IMG/VR virus record: IMGVR_UViG_3300036861_000067
Location: 1-55,469 of that record
Reading direction: 5' to 3' (one strand)
DNA length: 55,469 nucleotides
Origin: a virus
Positions 18,349 to 25,652 of the stretch are shown here, piece by piece. How positions within the stretch are numbered: the stretch's first letter is position 1; every line of letters begins with the position of its first letter. A program made the position numbers and the translations under genes. A model generated the notes under the pieces. The model had not been told where the DNA came from, ran no database searches, and saw only the letters and a program-made list of their open reading frames with translations.

Positions 18349-18674
18349 AATAAACTACCTTTCTCAAACCAAACAACCGGGTTCATGCCTTGGCGCTGAA
18401 TCAACCAGAACCTAGTGCCGTGGATCTTTGACATCAAACACCAGGGGAGCTTGCGAGCTTTGGCTTGCTCCATTGCCTGTTGGCGGTGGGCAACTGTAAT
18501 GCTGACACAGTTCTTTACTTCGACGCTCCACGTCACACCAAAAGGGTCAACGCCAATCAAATCTTCCGCCTTGTAGCCAGCACTTACCGGCACGGTAGAC
18601 CAGTCATGATCTTTCAATAGGGCTTCGGCGGTGGTTTGGCCCCTTCGCCCCTTGTCTCTAGAAGCCTTACTCAC
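18345..18674 (-). CDS. Holliday-junction resolvase-like PD-(D/E)XK nuclease
   Basis: A 109-residue protein. An opening basic helix (SKASRDKGRRGQTTAEALLK) precedes DLIGVDPFGVTWSVEVKNC, where D...E-V-K is the catalytic core of this fold, and a final FWLIQRQGM strand. The size and layout match small phage resolvases and VRR-type nucleases that cut branched DNA before packaging. It overlaps the polymerase gene by 4 bases, so the two are co-translated. Confidence 0.75.
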   Translation of the reverse strand: MSKASRDKGRRGQTTAEALLKDHDWSTVPVSAGYKAEDLIGVDPFGVTWSVEVKNCVSITVAHRQQAMEQAKARKLPWCLMSKIHGTRFWLIQRQGMNPVVWFEKGSLL

Positions 18675-20602
18675 TTGGTGTATCTCCTACTAATCTTACC
18701 CTCAGCCATGATCGGCAAGCCTTCGCTCCAATCCTCGCCAGCCGCCATGGTGGCTAGAAAATCTTCTAACACTTCGTCTGGTTCTTCTTCGTCTACTTCG
18801 TCCACTATTTCATCATGAACATGGATGCGAACGCATTCACCACGCAACCGCCGCAACGCCCCGGCCAGCAGATCGTAGGCAATGGCCTGGGCCAAGTTCT
18901 CTGTTAGCAATCCGTACCACAGCCTGACGACCGGCCATTCCTGCACGCCAGCCTTTGGTGAACGGTTCCCGCGCCGATACTCAACACAATCGCCATAGTC
19001 GTCCTGCACTATCCGGGCGAACGGATAGCACATCAGCCGCCCGGACGGCAACCGGCACCATAGGTGTTCGCCGTCGAACAGGTAGTTAACCGGGCCAACC
19101 GGGAACATCGCCCCCGGCGAATACATCGCCAGCAGCACGGCGTCGCGTAGCGCCGGCCACAACCCTTGCGTAATCCGCGTGTACTTGCCCCGGTAGGCGG
19201 CCACCAGCGCCTTGCGCTCGTCGATGGGTACGTCAATGCCTTCCTTCTTCAAAGACCGCGCCAAGGCGCCTTCACCGCCCCCGAATCCAAGGCCAAGCAC
19301 GCAAGCCTTGAACACCTTGTATTCCTTCGGCGTTTCCGTCTTGCTGATCTTCCGGCAAGTCACGGCTTCACCAAAGCTTGAGTAAGGGCTGACGCCGGAG
19401 CGGAACAACTGCAGTAGCTCAGTCTCGCCGGCCAGCCATGCCGTAATGCGTGCTTCGATCTGCGCGTAGTCGCCAATTAGGAAAACCTTGCCGGGTGAAG
19501 CGATGAAAGTTGGGCGAACAAGTTTGGCCAAGATGGTGACTGGGTCATCCAGCATCTTCAGTGCGGCATGATTATCTTCAAGCATGAATGGTATGGCTTC
19601 GGGGAATGTCTCAGCCATGGTGTTGTGGACTTGCGCCCCTGTAGATGAATAGCGCCCAGTCTGTCCAGCACCACGAAACATGAACAGGCCGCGTAGGTAA
19701 TCGTCAATCGACTTGCGGTCTAGCATGGCCTGATACTTGGATACAGCCGCCTTGGCTTGGCCGGAACGGATTTCCAGAACCTGCTTGACGTTGTCTGGTA
19801 TGTCGGATTCGTCCAGCAAATCGATGATCGTACCCTTACTCAAATCCTCAACCGGTTTCCATTGGGTGGCCACCCAAGATTTGATCTTTTCAACCTGGGT
19901 ATGCGCCGTGACCCAGCCTTTGGTGAGGATGGTTAACGCACGGTCATTGTCGATGTGTTCTTTCTCAGCAAACCAGATAGCATGGGATGCCAGCTTGGTG
20001 TCAATCATTACACCACGGTCGTTGATTTCCTCACTGATGTGATAGTCGGTTAGTTCGCTGTCTGTGAATGGGATGAACGTGTGGAACAAGGCGCGTTCGA
20101 CTTTCACATCCTGCCGGCAGTATTCGGCCAGCCGTTCGTAATCGCGTGGGTCATCCCACCATACCGGTACATTGCCATATTCCATTGACCTGGGCTTGCA
20201 CAACTTTAGCATCAAGTAGTGCCCCTCCTTGTCCTTGAGCTGTGGGATGCCGGCAAAGCGGGCGGCCTTGTCCAAACCGCCAGGATAACCCCTGGCGCGG
20301 GATAAGGCGGCCACGCAATAGAATTGACTTAGAGGGATGGTGGGGAAGCCATGGCGCGGCATCACGTTGTTCCAAATCAGGCGCTCGAATTGTGCATTCC
20401 ATGCACCAAAATGTTCGCCTTGCTTCAGGTGATAGAGAAGTTCGCTTGGTGGGTCTTCACCGGGCAACCAGAGTTCCACATCTCCACCATCAAATGCATA
20501 AGCCAAGCAATTCACATCCGTGGTCGGGTGGGCCGCGTAGTTATAAATTCCACCTTTGAGTAAATCAAAGGTGGAACGGGTTTCAAAATCTGCATGTATC
20601 AT
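18671..20602 (-). CDS. DNA polymerase, family A
   Basis: A 643-residue replicative polymerase that begins directly with a 3'-5' exonuclease-like domain (MIHADFETRSTFDLL, Asp5/Glu7). It lacks a 5' nuclease domain, as in T7-type enzymes. Motif A is GDYAQIEARITAWLAGE with Asp at about 378. The O-helix region is FKACVLGLGFGGG, and motif C is HVHDEIVDEV with Asp at about 597. It overlaps genes on both sides by 4 bases in the leftward operon, next to a resolvase and a DUF2800 protein. Some phages of this gene set also carry a separate single-stranded DNA binding protein; none is certain here. Confidence 0.92.
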   Translation of the reverse strand: MIHADFETRSTFDLLKGGIYNYAAHPTTDVNCLAYAFDGGDVELWLPGEDPPSELLYHLKQGEHFGAWNAQFERLIWNNVMPRHGFPTIPLSQFYCVAALSRARGYPGGLDKAARFAGIPQLKDKEGHYLMLKLCKPRSMEYGNVPVWWDDPRDYERLAEYCRQDVKVERALFHTFIPFTDSELTDYHISEEINDRGVMIDTKLASHAIWFAEKEHIDNDRALTILTKGWVTAHTQVEKIKSWVATQWKPVEDLSKGTIIDLLDESDIPDNVKQVLEIRSGQAKAAVSKYQAMLDRKSIDDYLRGLFMFRGAGQTGRYSSTGAQVHNTMAETFPEAIPFMLEDNHAALKMLDDPVTILAKLVRPTFIASPGKVFLIGDYAQIEARITAWLAGETELLQLFRSGVSPYSSFGEAVTCRKISKTETPKEYKVFKACVLGLGFGGGEGALARSLKKEGIDVPIDERKALVAAYRGKYTRITQGLWPALRDAVLLAMYSPGAMFPVGPVNYLFDGEHLWCRLPSGRLMCYPFARIVQDDYGDCVEYRRGNRSPKAGVQEWPVVRLWYGLLTENLAQAIAYDLLAGALRRLRGECVRIHVHDEIVDEVDEEEPDEVLEDFLATMAAGEDWSEGLPIMAEGKISRRYTK

Positions 20603-21057
20603 TTTATTAGATTTTCAGTAGGAGTCGGAAGGGTTACGTCACGTTGCAAGGTATTGTGATCGAATATTACGGCGGCTGCATAACGCTGTAGAAGTTCCTG
20701 TTTCCTTTTTAAAAGTGGGTCATCTGTAACGACCACAACAGTTTTCTTTACTGAACGCAGAATCTTACGTGTACCACATTGCGCACCTTTTTCACCAGCT
20801 TCAATCCTTTCACCATTACTAAGAACCTTCAACCCAAGGCCATGTAATGACCCTAATTCAATGTTAAAATGTTGGAGCAATTTACGACGCCAAGCATTGG
20901 TGACTACCTTGTAGCGAGCAGACCTGATAGGATGGCCAAGCACTTTTTCAATTGATTCATGTAAGATAATATTTCCCACATCAAAAGGTTCAAAAGTCTT
21001 AATCAATTTCTCAACTTCTGGTGCAGTTGGAATACCGCCAAAAAACATTTTACTCAT
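20599..21057 (-). CDS. Conserved phage protein of unknown function
   Basis: A 152-residue protein. The ATG at 21057 is preceded by AAGGAGATTTGAA. Residues 1-70 look helical, with FDVGNIILHESIEKVLGHPI then RYKVVTNAWRRKLL. The C-terminal half has KKTVVVVTDDPLLKRKQELL. The arrangement resembles a phage DNA-metabolism protein but no family is certain. The gene lies downstream of two hairpin plus pentamer-repeat modules in its leader, and its end overlaps the polymerase start. Confidence 0.55.
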   Translation of the reverse strand: MSKMFFGGIPTAPEVEKLIKTFEPFDVGNIILHESIEKVLGHPIRSARYKVVTNAWRRKLLQHFNIELGSLHGLGLKVLSNGERIEAGEKGAQCGTRKILRSVKKTVVVVTDDPLLKRKQELLQRYAAAVIFDHNTLQRDVTLPTPTENLIK

Positions 21058-21070
21058 TTCAAATCTCCTT

Positions 21071-21130
21071 GTGCATAAAGCACCCATGCCTCGCCAAACC
21101 TAGCCGCGCCTCGCCAAGCCACGCCACGCT
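21071..21130 (-). repeat. Hairpin plus pentamer-repeat module A
   Basis: On the plus strand GTGC-ATAAA-GCAC (21071-21083) is followed by about nine 5-bp units of NNGCC type up to 21130. Read in the direction of transcription (minus), the array comes first, then the 4-bp-stem hairpin, then the AAGGAG ribosome site of the 20599-21057 gene. One of four such modules. Confidence 0.8.
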
Positions 21131-21140
21131 TTAATATCTT

Positions 21141-21205
21141 GTGCATAAAGCACCCATGCCTAGCCCAACCTAGCCTCGCCTTGCCATGCCACGCCGAACC
21201 GCGCT
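21141..21205 (-). repeat. Hairpin plus pentamer-repeat module B
   Basis: Second copy in the same spacer: GTGC-ATAAA-GCAC at 21141-21153, identical to module A, then about ten NNGCC-like pentamers reaching the stop of the upstream gene at 21205. Tandem to module A and separated from it by TTTAATATCTT. Confidence 0.8.
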
Positions 21206-21864
21206 TAAATCCTTTTAATTACCACAGTAAATCTGCCAAATGGCCCTGGAGTTTTACCGCCAGGACGCCAATCACCTAAACCTTTATACTGCCCGGCAAA
21301 AGTGAGAATGTCTTTCAAAACTTCATCAGTGATCTGTTCATCCATTATTGAAAGCGTGCCATAAAGTGACCAGCTATCAAAACGTGGGCGCACCCGGACA
21401 TGCTTACTTGTGCCGATCTTTGCCCGCTTAATGAAAAGACTGAAGCCAAGAGCTTCTACAGCTTTGCGATGCGCTTTAAAATCTTCTACATCTTTCAAAG
21501 CGTGAATGTGCTGGATAGGAATAGCTTGCCCGTTAACTGATAATTCCCAATCAGCTTCAGGAGCGATGCCGCTTTGAGTTTGTGACTTAAAAGTTTTACC
21601 AGATTTGCCACCTGGAACTGGCACCATCGCGCCACCTTCCATAATGCAGCGCATGACATTATCGCTTGGCATAGTGACGAATTTACCATCATGGTAAACT
21701 GAACCAATCCAACGAAATGCGGGTGAACGATCATCTCCGGCTTTACTTCCTTTTTTATTATGCGGGTCATTTTTCCAATCATCCATGGAATCCGACCAAT
21801 CAATATTGTCCCAATGCATAAGTAATGGGGTCTGACCAGTAACGAAAACTTCATATCTACGCAT
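21205..21864 (-). CDS. Conserved phage protein, possibly RAMP/Cas7-like fold
   Basis: A 219-residue protein; the start at 21864 has AAAGGTG 6 bases upstream. It opens MRRYEVFVTGQTPLLMHWDN. It has FVTMPSDNVMRCIMEGGAM in the middle and ends with GLGDWRPGGKTPGPFGRFTV. The small-residue-rich segment near the start, the P-S-x-x-x-x-R-x-x-x-x-G-x helix and a glycine-rich C-terminal loop recall RAMP-type RNA-binding folds. This is a weak resemblance. No CRISPR array or other Cas gene is present. It is flanked on both sides by pentamer-repeat spacers. Confidence 0.55.
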   Translation of the reverse strand: MRRYEVFVTGQTPLLMHWDNIDWSDSMDDWKNDPHNKKGSKAGDDRSPAFRWIGSVYHDGKFVTMPSDNVMRCIMEGGAMVPVPGGKSGKTFKSQTQSGIAPEADWELSVNGQAIPIQHIHALKDVEDFKAHRKAVEALGFSLFIKRAKIGTSKHVRVRPRFDSWSLYGTLSIMDEQITDEVLKDILTFAGQYKGLGDWRPGGKTPGPFGRFTVVIKRI

Positions 21865-21884
21865 GAAAATCACCTTTAAAATTT

Positions 21885-21978
21885 GTGCAAACGCACCCTT
21901 GCCTCACCTGGCCCCGCCTTGCCCAGCCAGGCCGCGCCACGCCTTGCCCGGCCGTGCCATGCCAAGCCGCGCCGCGAC
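21885..21978 (-). repeat. Hairpin plus pentamer-repeat module C
   Basis: GTGC-AAAC-GCAC at 21885-21896, then about sixteen NNGCC-type pentamers to 21978. On the transcribed (minus) strand it lies in the leader of the 21205-21864 gene, with the hairpin nearest the ATG. Confidence 0.8.
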
Positions 21979-21987
21979 TAATTTAAT

Positions 21988-22071
21988 GTGCTTACGCACC
22001 CTTGCCCTGCCTCACCCCGCCGCACCTCGCCCGGCCCGGCCCGGCCTGGCCCGGCCTAGTCTAGCCTTACC
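21988..22071 (-). repeat. Hairpin plus pentamer-repeat module D
   Basis: GTGC-TTAC-GCAC at 21988-21999, then about fourteen pentamers, several exact CGGCC copies, ending at the stop of the 22072-22407 gene. The hairpin stem is identical to the other three modules while the loop differs. Confidence 0.8.
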
Positions 22072-22407
22072 TTATCTCTCAATCTCCCGTAATTCAATCC
22101 GGGTTCCACGTTCTTCCACAGCCACCAGTTCCAAGCATTTCTTCTCAATGTAAGCCGCTGATGTCTCCCCTGGTGTAATCGGCGGCTGAAGAACAAAAGC
22201 CAAGATCCCACGAACATGTTCTTCCGGTACTGTCGGGTGCGCCCGCTTCAAAGCTTCGATGATCTTCGGCAGATTCATCATGTAGATAAGGCCGGTAGCT
22301 TCACGCGTCACCTGGGCATATTCCTTACACGTTACTTCCTTTGTGACGGGCGCAGTTGCGCCCATCGCTGGCCCTGCAAGCAGGGCCAGCAACAGAATGC
22401 TTTTCAT
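22072..22407 (-). CDS. Secreted protein of unknown function
   Basis: A 111-residue protein with a clear signal peptide (MKSILLLALLAGPAMGA, cleavage after about residue 17). The mature part has two cysteines (TCKEYAQ and KKCLEL) likely to form one disulfide, and a helical middle (LPKIIEALKRAHPTVP). Small periplasmic proteins in phage genomes can serve in superinfection exclusion or envelope modification, but nothing specific is visible. It starts 3 bases after the stop of the upstream gene. Confidence 0.6.
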   Translation of the reverse strand: MKSILLLALLAGPAMGATAPVTKEVTCKEYAQVTREATGLIYMMNLPKIIEALKRAHPTVPEEHVRGILAFVLQPPITPGETSAAYIEKKCLELVAVEERGTRIELREIER

Positions 22408-22410
22408 GAT

Positions 22411-23070
22411 TTACACCAGGGGAGGTCTATCCAAGATCGGAACATCGCTTACCGGCTTTCCGTTTTCATCCAGCCAAGCGACAATATTAAGGATGGGATT
22501 GTAGATGGTCCCATACTCTTTATTTTTATGCTGGTAGCTGTCCGACGACAATTCGATTACAGGGTAGAAGCGTTTGGGATTTTCCTGATAGCCATATGCG
22601 ATCTTGCCGGCCAGATCCAGAATGGCGCGGCGGCCACCAAGAGAGTTGGTTCTGTAGACGACTTGCATGCCGTCGAAGGAAGCAAGGTTGACGCTGACTT
22701 GATCTTCCCAGCCGCGCCCGGATGGTGCTTTACCGCCAGGAGGAATGCCGCCAGAGTTGACCGGGCCGAGTTTGTCAGGATCTACCGGCCCCATGCTCAA
22801 CGGCTGCATGACTTCACCTTCAATGCCGCCCTGCCACCAAGCGACATAGCCGGTCTGCACTGATACCGGGTTGACAATGAATTGCTGGCCTTCATGCACG
22901 GCTTCGCTTTCCTGGCCGAGAACCCATTGCCCTACCTTGGTGAGTCTAAGCAAAGCTTGGCCACCCATAAGCCCGGCTTTGGCCGCGCCGAGAGATGCCA
23001 GATCCTGTTGGAGTTTATCGCGGGAAGGAAGTTGGACATTACCGAAGAATTTTGCGACATCGTTAGCCAT
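22411..23070 (-). CDS. Conserved phage protein of unknown function
   Basis: A 219-residue protein; the ATG at 23070 is preceded by AAAGGCG. It has a conserved-looking core (VVYRTNSLGGRRAILDLAGK, then FYPVIELSSDSYQHKNKEYG and PILNIVAWLDENG). This beta-rich pattern with aromatic residues suggests a nucleic-acid binding or structural role and could even be the missing single-stranded DNA binding protein. That is speculation. A terminator lies just upstream, so it may have its own promoter or depend on readthrough. Confidence 0.55.
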   Translation of the reverse strand: MANDVAKFFGNVQLPSRDKLQQDLASLGAAKAGLMGGQALLRLTKVGQWVLGQESEAVHEGQQFIVNPVSVQTGYVAWWQGGIEGEVMQPLSMGPVDPDKLGPVNSGGIPPGGKAPSGRGWEDQVSVNLASFDGMQVVYRTNSLGGRRAILDLAGKIAYGYQENPKRFYPVIELSSDSYQHKNKEYGTIYNPILNIVAWLDENGKPVSDVPILDRPPLV

Positions 23071-23095
23071 TTGAGTTTCGCCTTTAGAGTATTTG

Positions 23096-23122
23096 AAAAA
23101 AAGCCGGTTACTTTTCACCGGC
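23096..23122 (-). terminator. Rho-independent terminator on the minus strand
   Basis: GCCGGT/ACCGGC stem (23103-23108 with 23117-23122), an 8-base loop, and seven T residues on the minus strand side. It lies between the candidate noncoding RNA and the 22411-23070 gene. Confidence 0.75.
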
Positions 23123-23470
23123 AAGCCATCTGGTTCCTACGTCATGTCTACCAGCAACCCAGCTCAGGTGAGCAAGCAGGCTACAGCCAGCGCCCATCAA
23201 CGCCGGATACTGTACTTGGCCGCCCTCGCAAAGCGGAACCTCCTTGCTCTTAATCTGCCGGCCCTTCCCCGGCTTGGGATTGCTATTGATGAGGGGTAAG
23301 ACCCCATCGCAAATCCGTGTAATTCATGACCCGGTTTTTATTAAGCGAAACCGGTTCCTGTAAAACGCTCTTGGGTGTGTCGATAACCATCTCTGACAAA
23401 AGTTAATAAAGCACACCCAAACGCCCCCGACAAACTCGCTTCGGCCATTTGGGGTTCTTAAGTTGCTTGG
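23096..23470 (-). ncRNA. Candidate structured noncoding RNA ended by a terminator
   Basis: This 400-base stretch has no convincing gene but several perfect stems. TTGGGTGTG (23371-23379) pairs with 23412-23420. CCGGTTT (23331-23337) pairs with 23348-23354. GGGG/CCCC lies at 23293-23305, GCCGG/CCGGC at 23257-23273 and CCGC/GCGG at 23220-23236. The terminator at 23096-23122 then closes the region. The T-run places the RNA on the minus strand, in line with the operon. It could be an abundant small RNA, an attenuator or a riboswitch-like leader. I recognise no known class. Two short open frames inside (35 codons on minus, 51 codons on plus) lack good ribosome sites. Confidence 0.55.
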
Positions 23471-23471
23471 C

Positions 23472-23618
23472 TCACTTGAAACAACCGGCGCCACGACAAT
23501 GACCGAAGTTGGTGCCACCGCCGTCTGCGCCGCTGCGCCCACCCTTGTCGCCACATTCACCAGCCGCCATAGCGCCCGCGCTGAACAACATCATCAGTAC
23601 AACCAAGATCGCTTTCAT
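23472..23618 (-). CDS. Small secreted Gly/Cys-rich peptide (48 aa)
   Basis: Begins MKAILVVLMMLFSAGAMAA, a clean signal peptide cleaved near residue 19. The mature part of about 29 residues is Gly-rich with three cysteines and ends CRGAGCFK. The start lies one base after the stop of the 23620-24066 gene, so translation is coupled. It could be a toxin-like peptide, a periplasmic effector or a lysis accessory; there is no family match from memory. Confidence 0.55.
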   Translation of the reverse strand: MKAILVVLMMLFSAGAMAAGECGDKGGRSGADGGGTNFGHCRGAGCFK

Positions 23619-23619
23619 G

Positions 23620-24066
23620 TTAAACCCCAAAGTGTGTTAGCACATCGGCAATCGCCGCATGCTGCTCCGGCTTCAGCTCAGTGAAACGGCTGACGCCAAA
23701 ATTGCCGAGAACTTCCAGCGCCTTGTCGTAATCCTTGGCTACTAGATTGGTGAAGCGGACCTGCAGTTCTTCGGGCGCCGATGCTGGTGTAGTAGCTTGC
23801 TCAGATGCTGCCGCCTCTGGCTCTGACCCTGCTGCCGGATCTTCGCCTTTCACCTTTGCCGGACGGCCACGGCGCTTGCCTTCGGCTGCTGGCGCTGCCG
23901 CTGGTGCGGATTCGTCTTGTGCCGTTGGTTCATCCGATGGTCTGAAATATCTGGTTTCAGGATCTAGAGGATGAACATTAGCCGGGACACCAGCCAATGC
24001 CAGGAAAGCGCCCAAATGCTCAGCCGAAACTACAACCGGCTTATCGAAAGTCACAGCGAAACTCAT
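23620..24066 (-). CDS. Acidic/Ala-rich protein with AT-hook-like motif
   Basis: A 148-residue protein. An N-terminal segment (MSFAVTFDKPVVVSAEHLGA) is followed by a low-complexity Pro/Ala/Glu linker containing KRRGRPAKVKG, an AT-hook-like DNA-binding core (RGRP). A compact C-terminal domain ends ELKPEQHAAIADVLTHFGV. It may coat or organise phage DNA. It overlaps the upstream Arc-like gene by 4 bases. Confidence 0.55.
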   Translation of the reverse strand: MSFAVTFDKPVVVSAEHLGAFLALAGVPANVHPLDPETRYFRPSDEPTAQDESAPAAAPAAEGKRRGRPAKVKGEDPAAGSEPEAAASEQATTPASAPEELQVRFTNLVAKDYDKALEVLGNFGVSRFTELKPEQHAAIADVLTHFGV

Positions 24067-24242
24067 ACTAGATCCTTTTTGGTTGGTGAAGGTGCCGTAA
24101 AGCGCTGTTCGTAAGCTTCCTCAATCAACACCTGCATCTCAGCGGAAAGGCTGCGCCGGTTTGCACCAGCCAAAGCTTCTAGCTTGGCGCGTATGCCTTT
24201 GGTTCCGTAGATATGCAACGTGTCGTAAACTGTCTTTTTCAT
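24063..24242 (-). CDS. Arc/MetJ-type ribbon-helix-helix regulator
   Basis: A 59-residue protein from the ATG at 24242. Residues 1-50 fit the ribbon-helix-helix plan: a strand (KTVYDTLHIYG), a helix (IRAKLEALAGANR) and a second helix (SLSAEMQVLIEEAYEQRF). Such proteins bind short palindromes as dimers of dimers. A perfect 14-bp palindrome sits just upstream (24251-24264), which suggests autoregulation. It is the first gene of the leftward replication operon and divergent to the helicase. Confidence 0.75.
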   Translation of the reverse strand: MKKTVYDTLHIYGTKGIRAKLEALAGANRRSLSAEMQVLIEEAYEQRFTAPSPTKKDLV

Positions 24243-24250
24243 AATATGGT

Positions 24251-24264
24251 ATGTAGTGCTACAT
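24251..24264. promoter_or_regulatory. Perfect palindrome ATGTAG-TG-CTACAT, likely operator
   Basis: Inverted repeat 9 bases upstream of the Arc-like gene and within the divergent control region. Spacing and symmetry suit a ribbon-helix-helix repressor, which would then control its own operon and perhaps the helicase promoter. Confidence 0.55.
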
Positions 24265-24280
24265 GTTGTCAAGGTTGAAT

Positions 24281-24308
24281 TTGAACCCTATATGTCGTAA
24301 GCTAATAC
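24281..24308 (+). promoter_or_regulatory. Possible sigma70-type promoter for the helicase operon
   Basis: TTGAAC, a 16-base spacer and TAATAC, ending about 30 bases before the ATG at 24339. A weaker minus-strand candidate (TTGTGT at 24314-24309, TATAGG at 24292-24287) overlaps it and would serve the Arc-like gene. Confidence 0.4.
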
Positions 24309-24338
24309 ACACAACCAACCTTGTCAAGAAAACGCCAT

Positions 24339-25652
24339 ATGCCGACACTTCGACCATCCCAAGCTAAAGCCGTATCGGAAATCCTGACATCCAAATTACT
24401 TTTGGCAGATGTAGGCGCAGGCAAGACAGCCACAGCTTTAAAAGCCATAGAGCGGAAATCCATTGTAGCTAAAAAACGCGTGCTAGTGGTAGGCACCAAA
24501 CGAATCTGCGATAGCGTTTGGGGTGAAGAAATCAAAATCTGGACGCCGGGTTTCAGCTATGCCTCTGTCGCCGGTCGGCCCGCTTCCCTCCGTAGTGTAA
24601 TTTTGGAAGGGTCTGTTTTCGACATCGTCGGCATCAACTTCGAAAACCTGATTTGGGCCATCAACACCTACGGCGAGGAACTGCCGCGCATGTTCCCCTG
24701 GCTGGTGATCGATGAATCCAGCCGGGTAGAAAATCCCGGCAGCAAGACCTTCAAGAAGCTGAAGCCATTGCTTCCTCTGTTCGAGTGGCGCTTGCCGATG
24801 ACCGGCACACCACGCGCCAATCATCTCTATGACCTATGGGGCAGCGCCTATCTCGCGGATCTTGGCAAAGCCCTGGGCATCTATCGGCAAGCCTTCCAGC
24901 AGCGGTGGTTCTACCCGGTGAGCAGGCCAATAGGTTTCGATTGGGTGCCTAAGCCAGTGGCCGAACAGGAAATCTACAAGCGGCTGGCATCCGTGGCGCA
25001 TCGCATGCCATTCACGCACCAAGCCCCCATGGAAATCGATGTAAAGATCCAATTAAACGACAAGGTAAAACGGATTCAAGCCAAGATCGACAAAGCCAAG
25101 GATGATGACTGCACCATCGATGGTGTGACCTATAAGCGTGACGGCCAACGCGTATCTGCCAAGCAACTGCAGCTCTCGTCCGGCTTCATGTATACCGATA
25201 CCGGCGAAACCCTCGAACTGCATACCGACAAGATCGATGCCCTTTGGGACATCATCCTCGAAGCCAAGGGCGAACCCGTCATGGTGGTGTATCAGTTCGA
25301 GCACGAGCGCGACGCTATACTGAATCATTTCCCCCAAGCTAGGACGTTGACCGATGCCACCACGTTGAAACAGTGGAATGCCGGCGAGATTGAAATGCTG
25401 CTGGTACATCCCCTCTCTTGCGGCCATGGCCTCAACGCGCAGTTCTCCGGCTGCGATCTGCAAGTCTGGTTCACGCCAACGCATGATGCGGAACTTTACA
25501 CCCAAACCATTGGCCGCCTGAATCGGCCAGGGAATCCTAAAACTGTCCGTGTTCTTCGCCTGATTATGCAGGGCACCAAAGACGCCGCTTGCTATGCTGT
25601 CGTCGCCGCCCGTCAGCGCGGGGAACACGCAACCCTGGACATGTTTGAATGA
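24339..25652 (+). CDS. SF2 (SNF2-like) helicase
   Basis: A 437-residue protein beginning MPTLRPSQAKAVSEI. Motif I is ADVGAGKTATA (residues about 24-34), motif II is WLVIDESSRVEN, motif III is MTGTP and the motif VI region is YTQTIGRLNRPGNPKTV. This is the standard phage SNF2-type DNA translocase/helicase found with DUF2800 and polymerase A genes. The start at 24339 is the best ATG, though its ribosome site is weak. It overlaps the primase gene by 4 bases. Confidence 0.88.
   Translation: MPTLRPSQAKAVSEILTSKLLLADVGAGKTATALKAIERKSIVAKKRVLVVGTKRICDSVWGEEIKIWTPGFSYASVAGRPASLRSVILEGSVFDIVGINFENLIWAINTYGEELPRMFPWLVIDESSRVENPGSKTFKKLKPLLPLFEWRLPMTGTPRANHLYDLWGSAYLADLGKALGIYRQAFQQRWFYPVSRPIGFDWVPKPVAEQEIYKRLASVAHRMPFTHQAPMEIDVKIQLNDKVKRIQAKIDKAKDDDCTIDGVTYKRDGQRVSAKQLQLSSGFMYTDTGETLELHTDKIDALWDIILEAKGEPVMVVYQFEHERDAILNHFPQARTLTDATTLKQWNAGEIEMLLVHPLSCGHGLNAQFSGCDLQVWFTPTHDAELYTQTIGRLNRPGNPKTVRVLRLIMQGTKDAACYAVVAARQRGEHATLDMFE

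Noticed and set aside
21071-22071. CRISPR array
   Set aside because: The repeats are a 5-bp degenerate period with no spacers and no Cas operon; they do not have repeat-spacer structure.
21863-22153. A 96-codon plus-strand frame rich in Pro, Ala and Arg
   Set aside because: It is produced by reading through the 5-bp repeat arrays and the 3' end of a minus-strand gene; composition follows the repeat, and there is no ribosome site.
23145-23300. A 51-codon plus-strand frame in the candidate RNA region
   Set aside because: It opposes the operon, has no ribosome site, and the region is better explained by RNA stems and a minus-strand terminator.
23341-23450. A 35-codon minus-strand frame starting MAEASLSG
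   Set aside because: No ribosome site, and it lies across the 9-bp and 7-bp stems of the candidate RNA.
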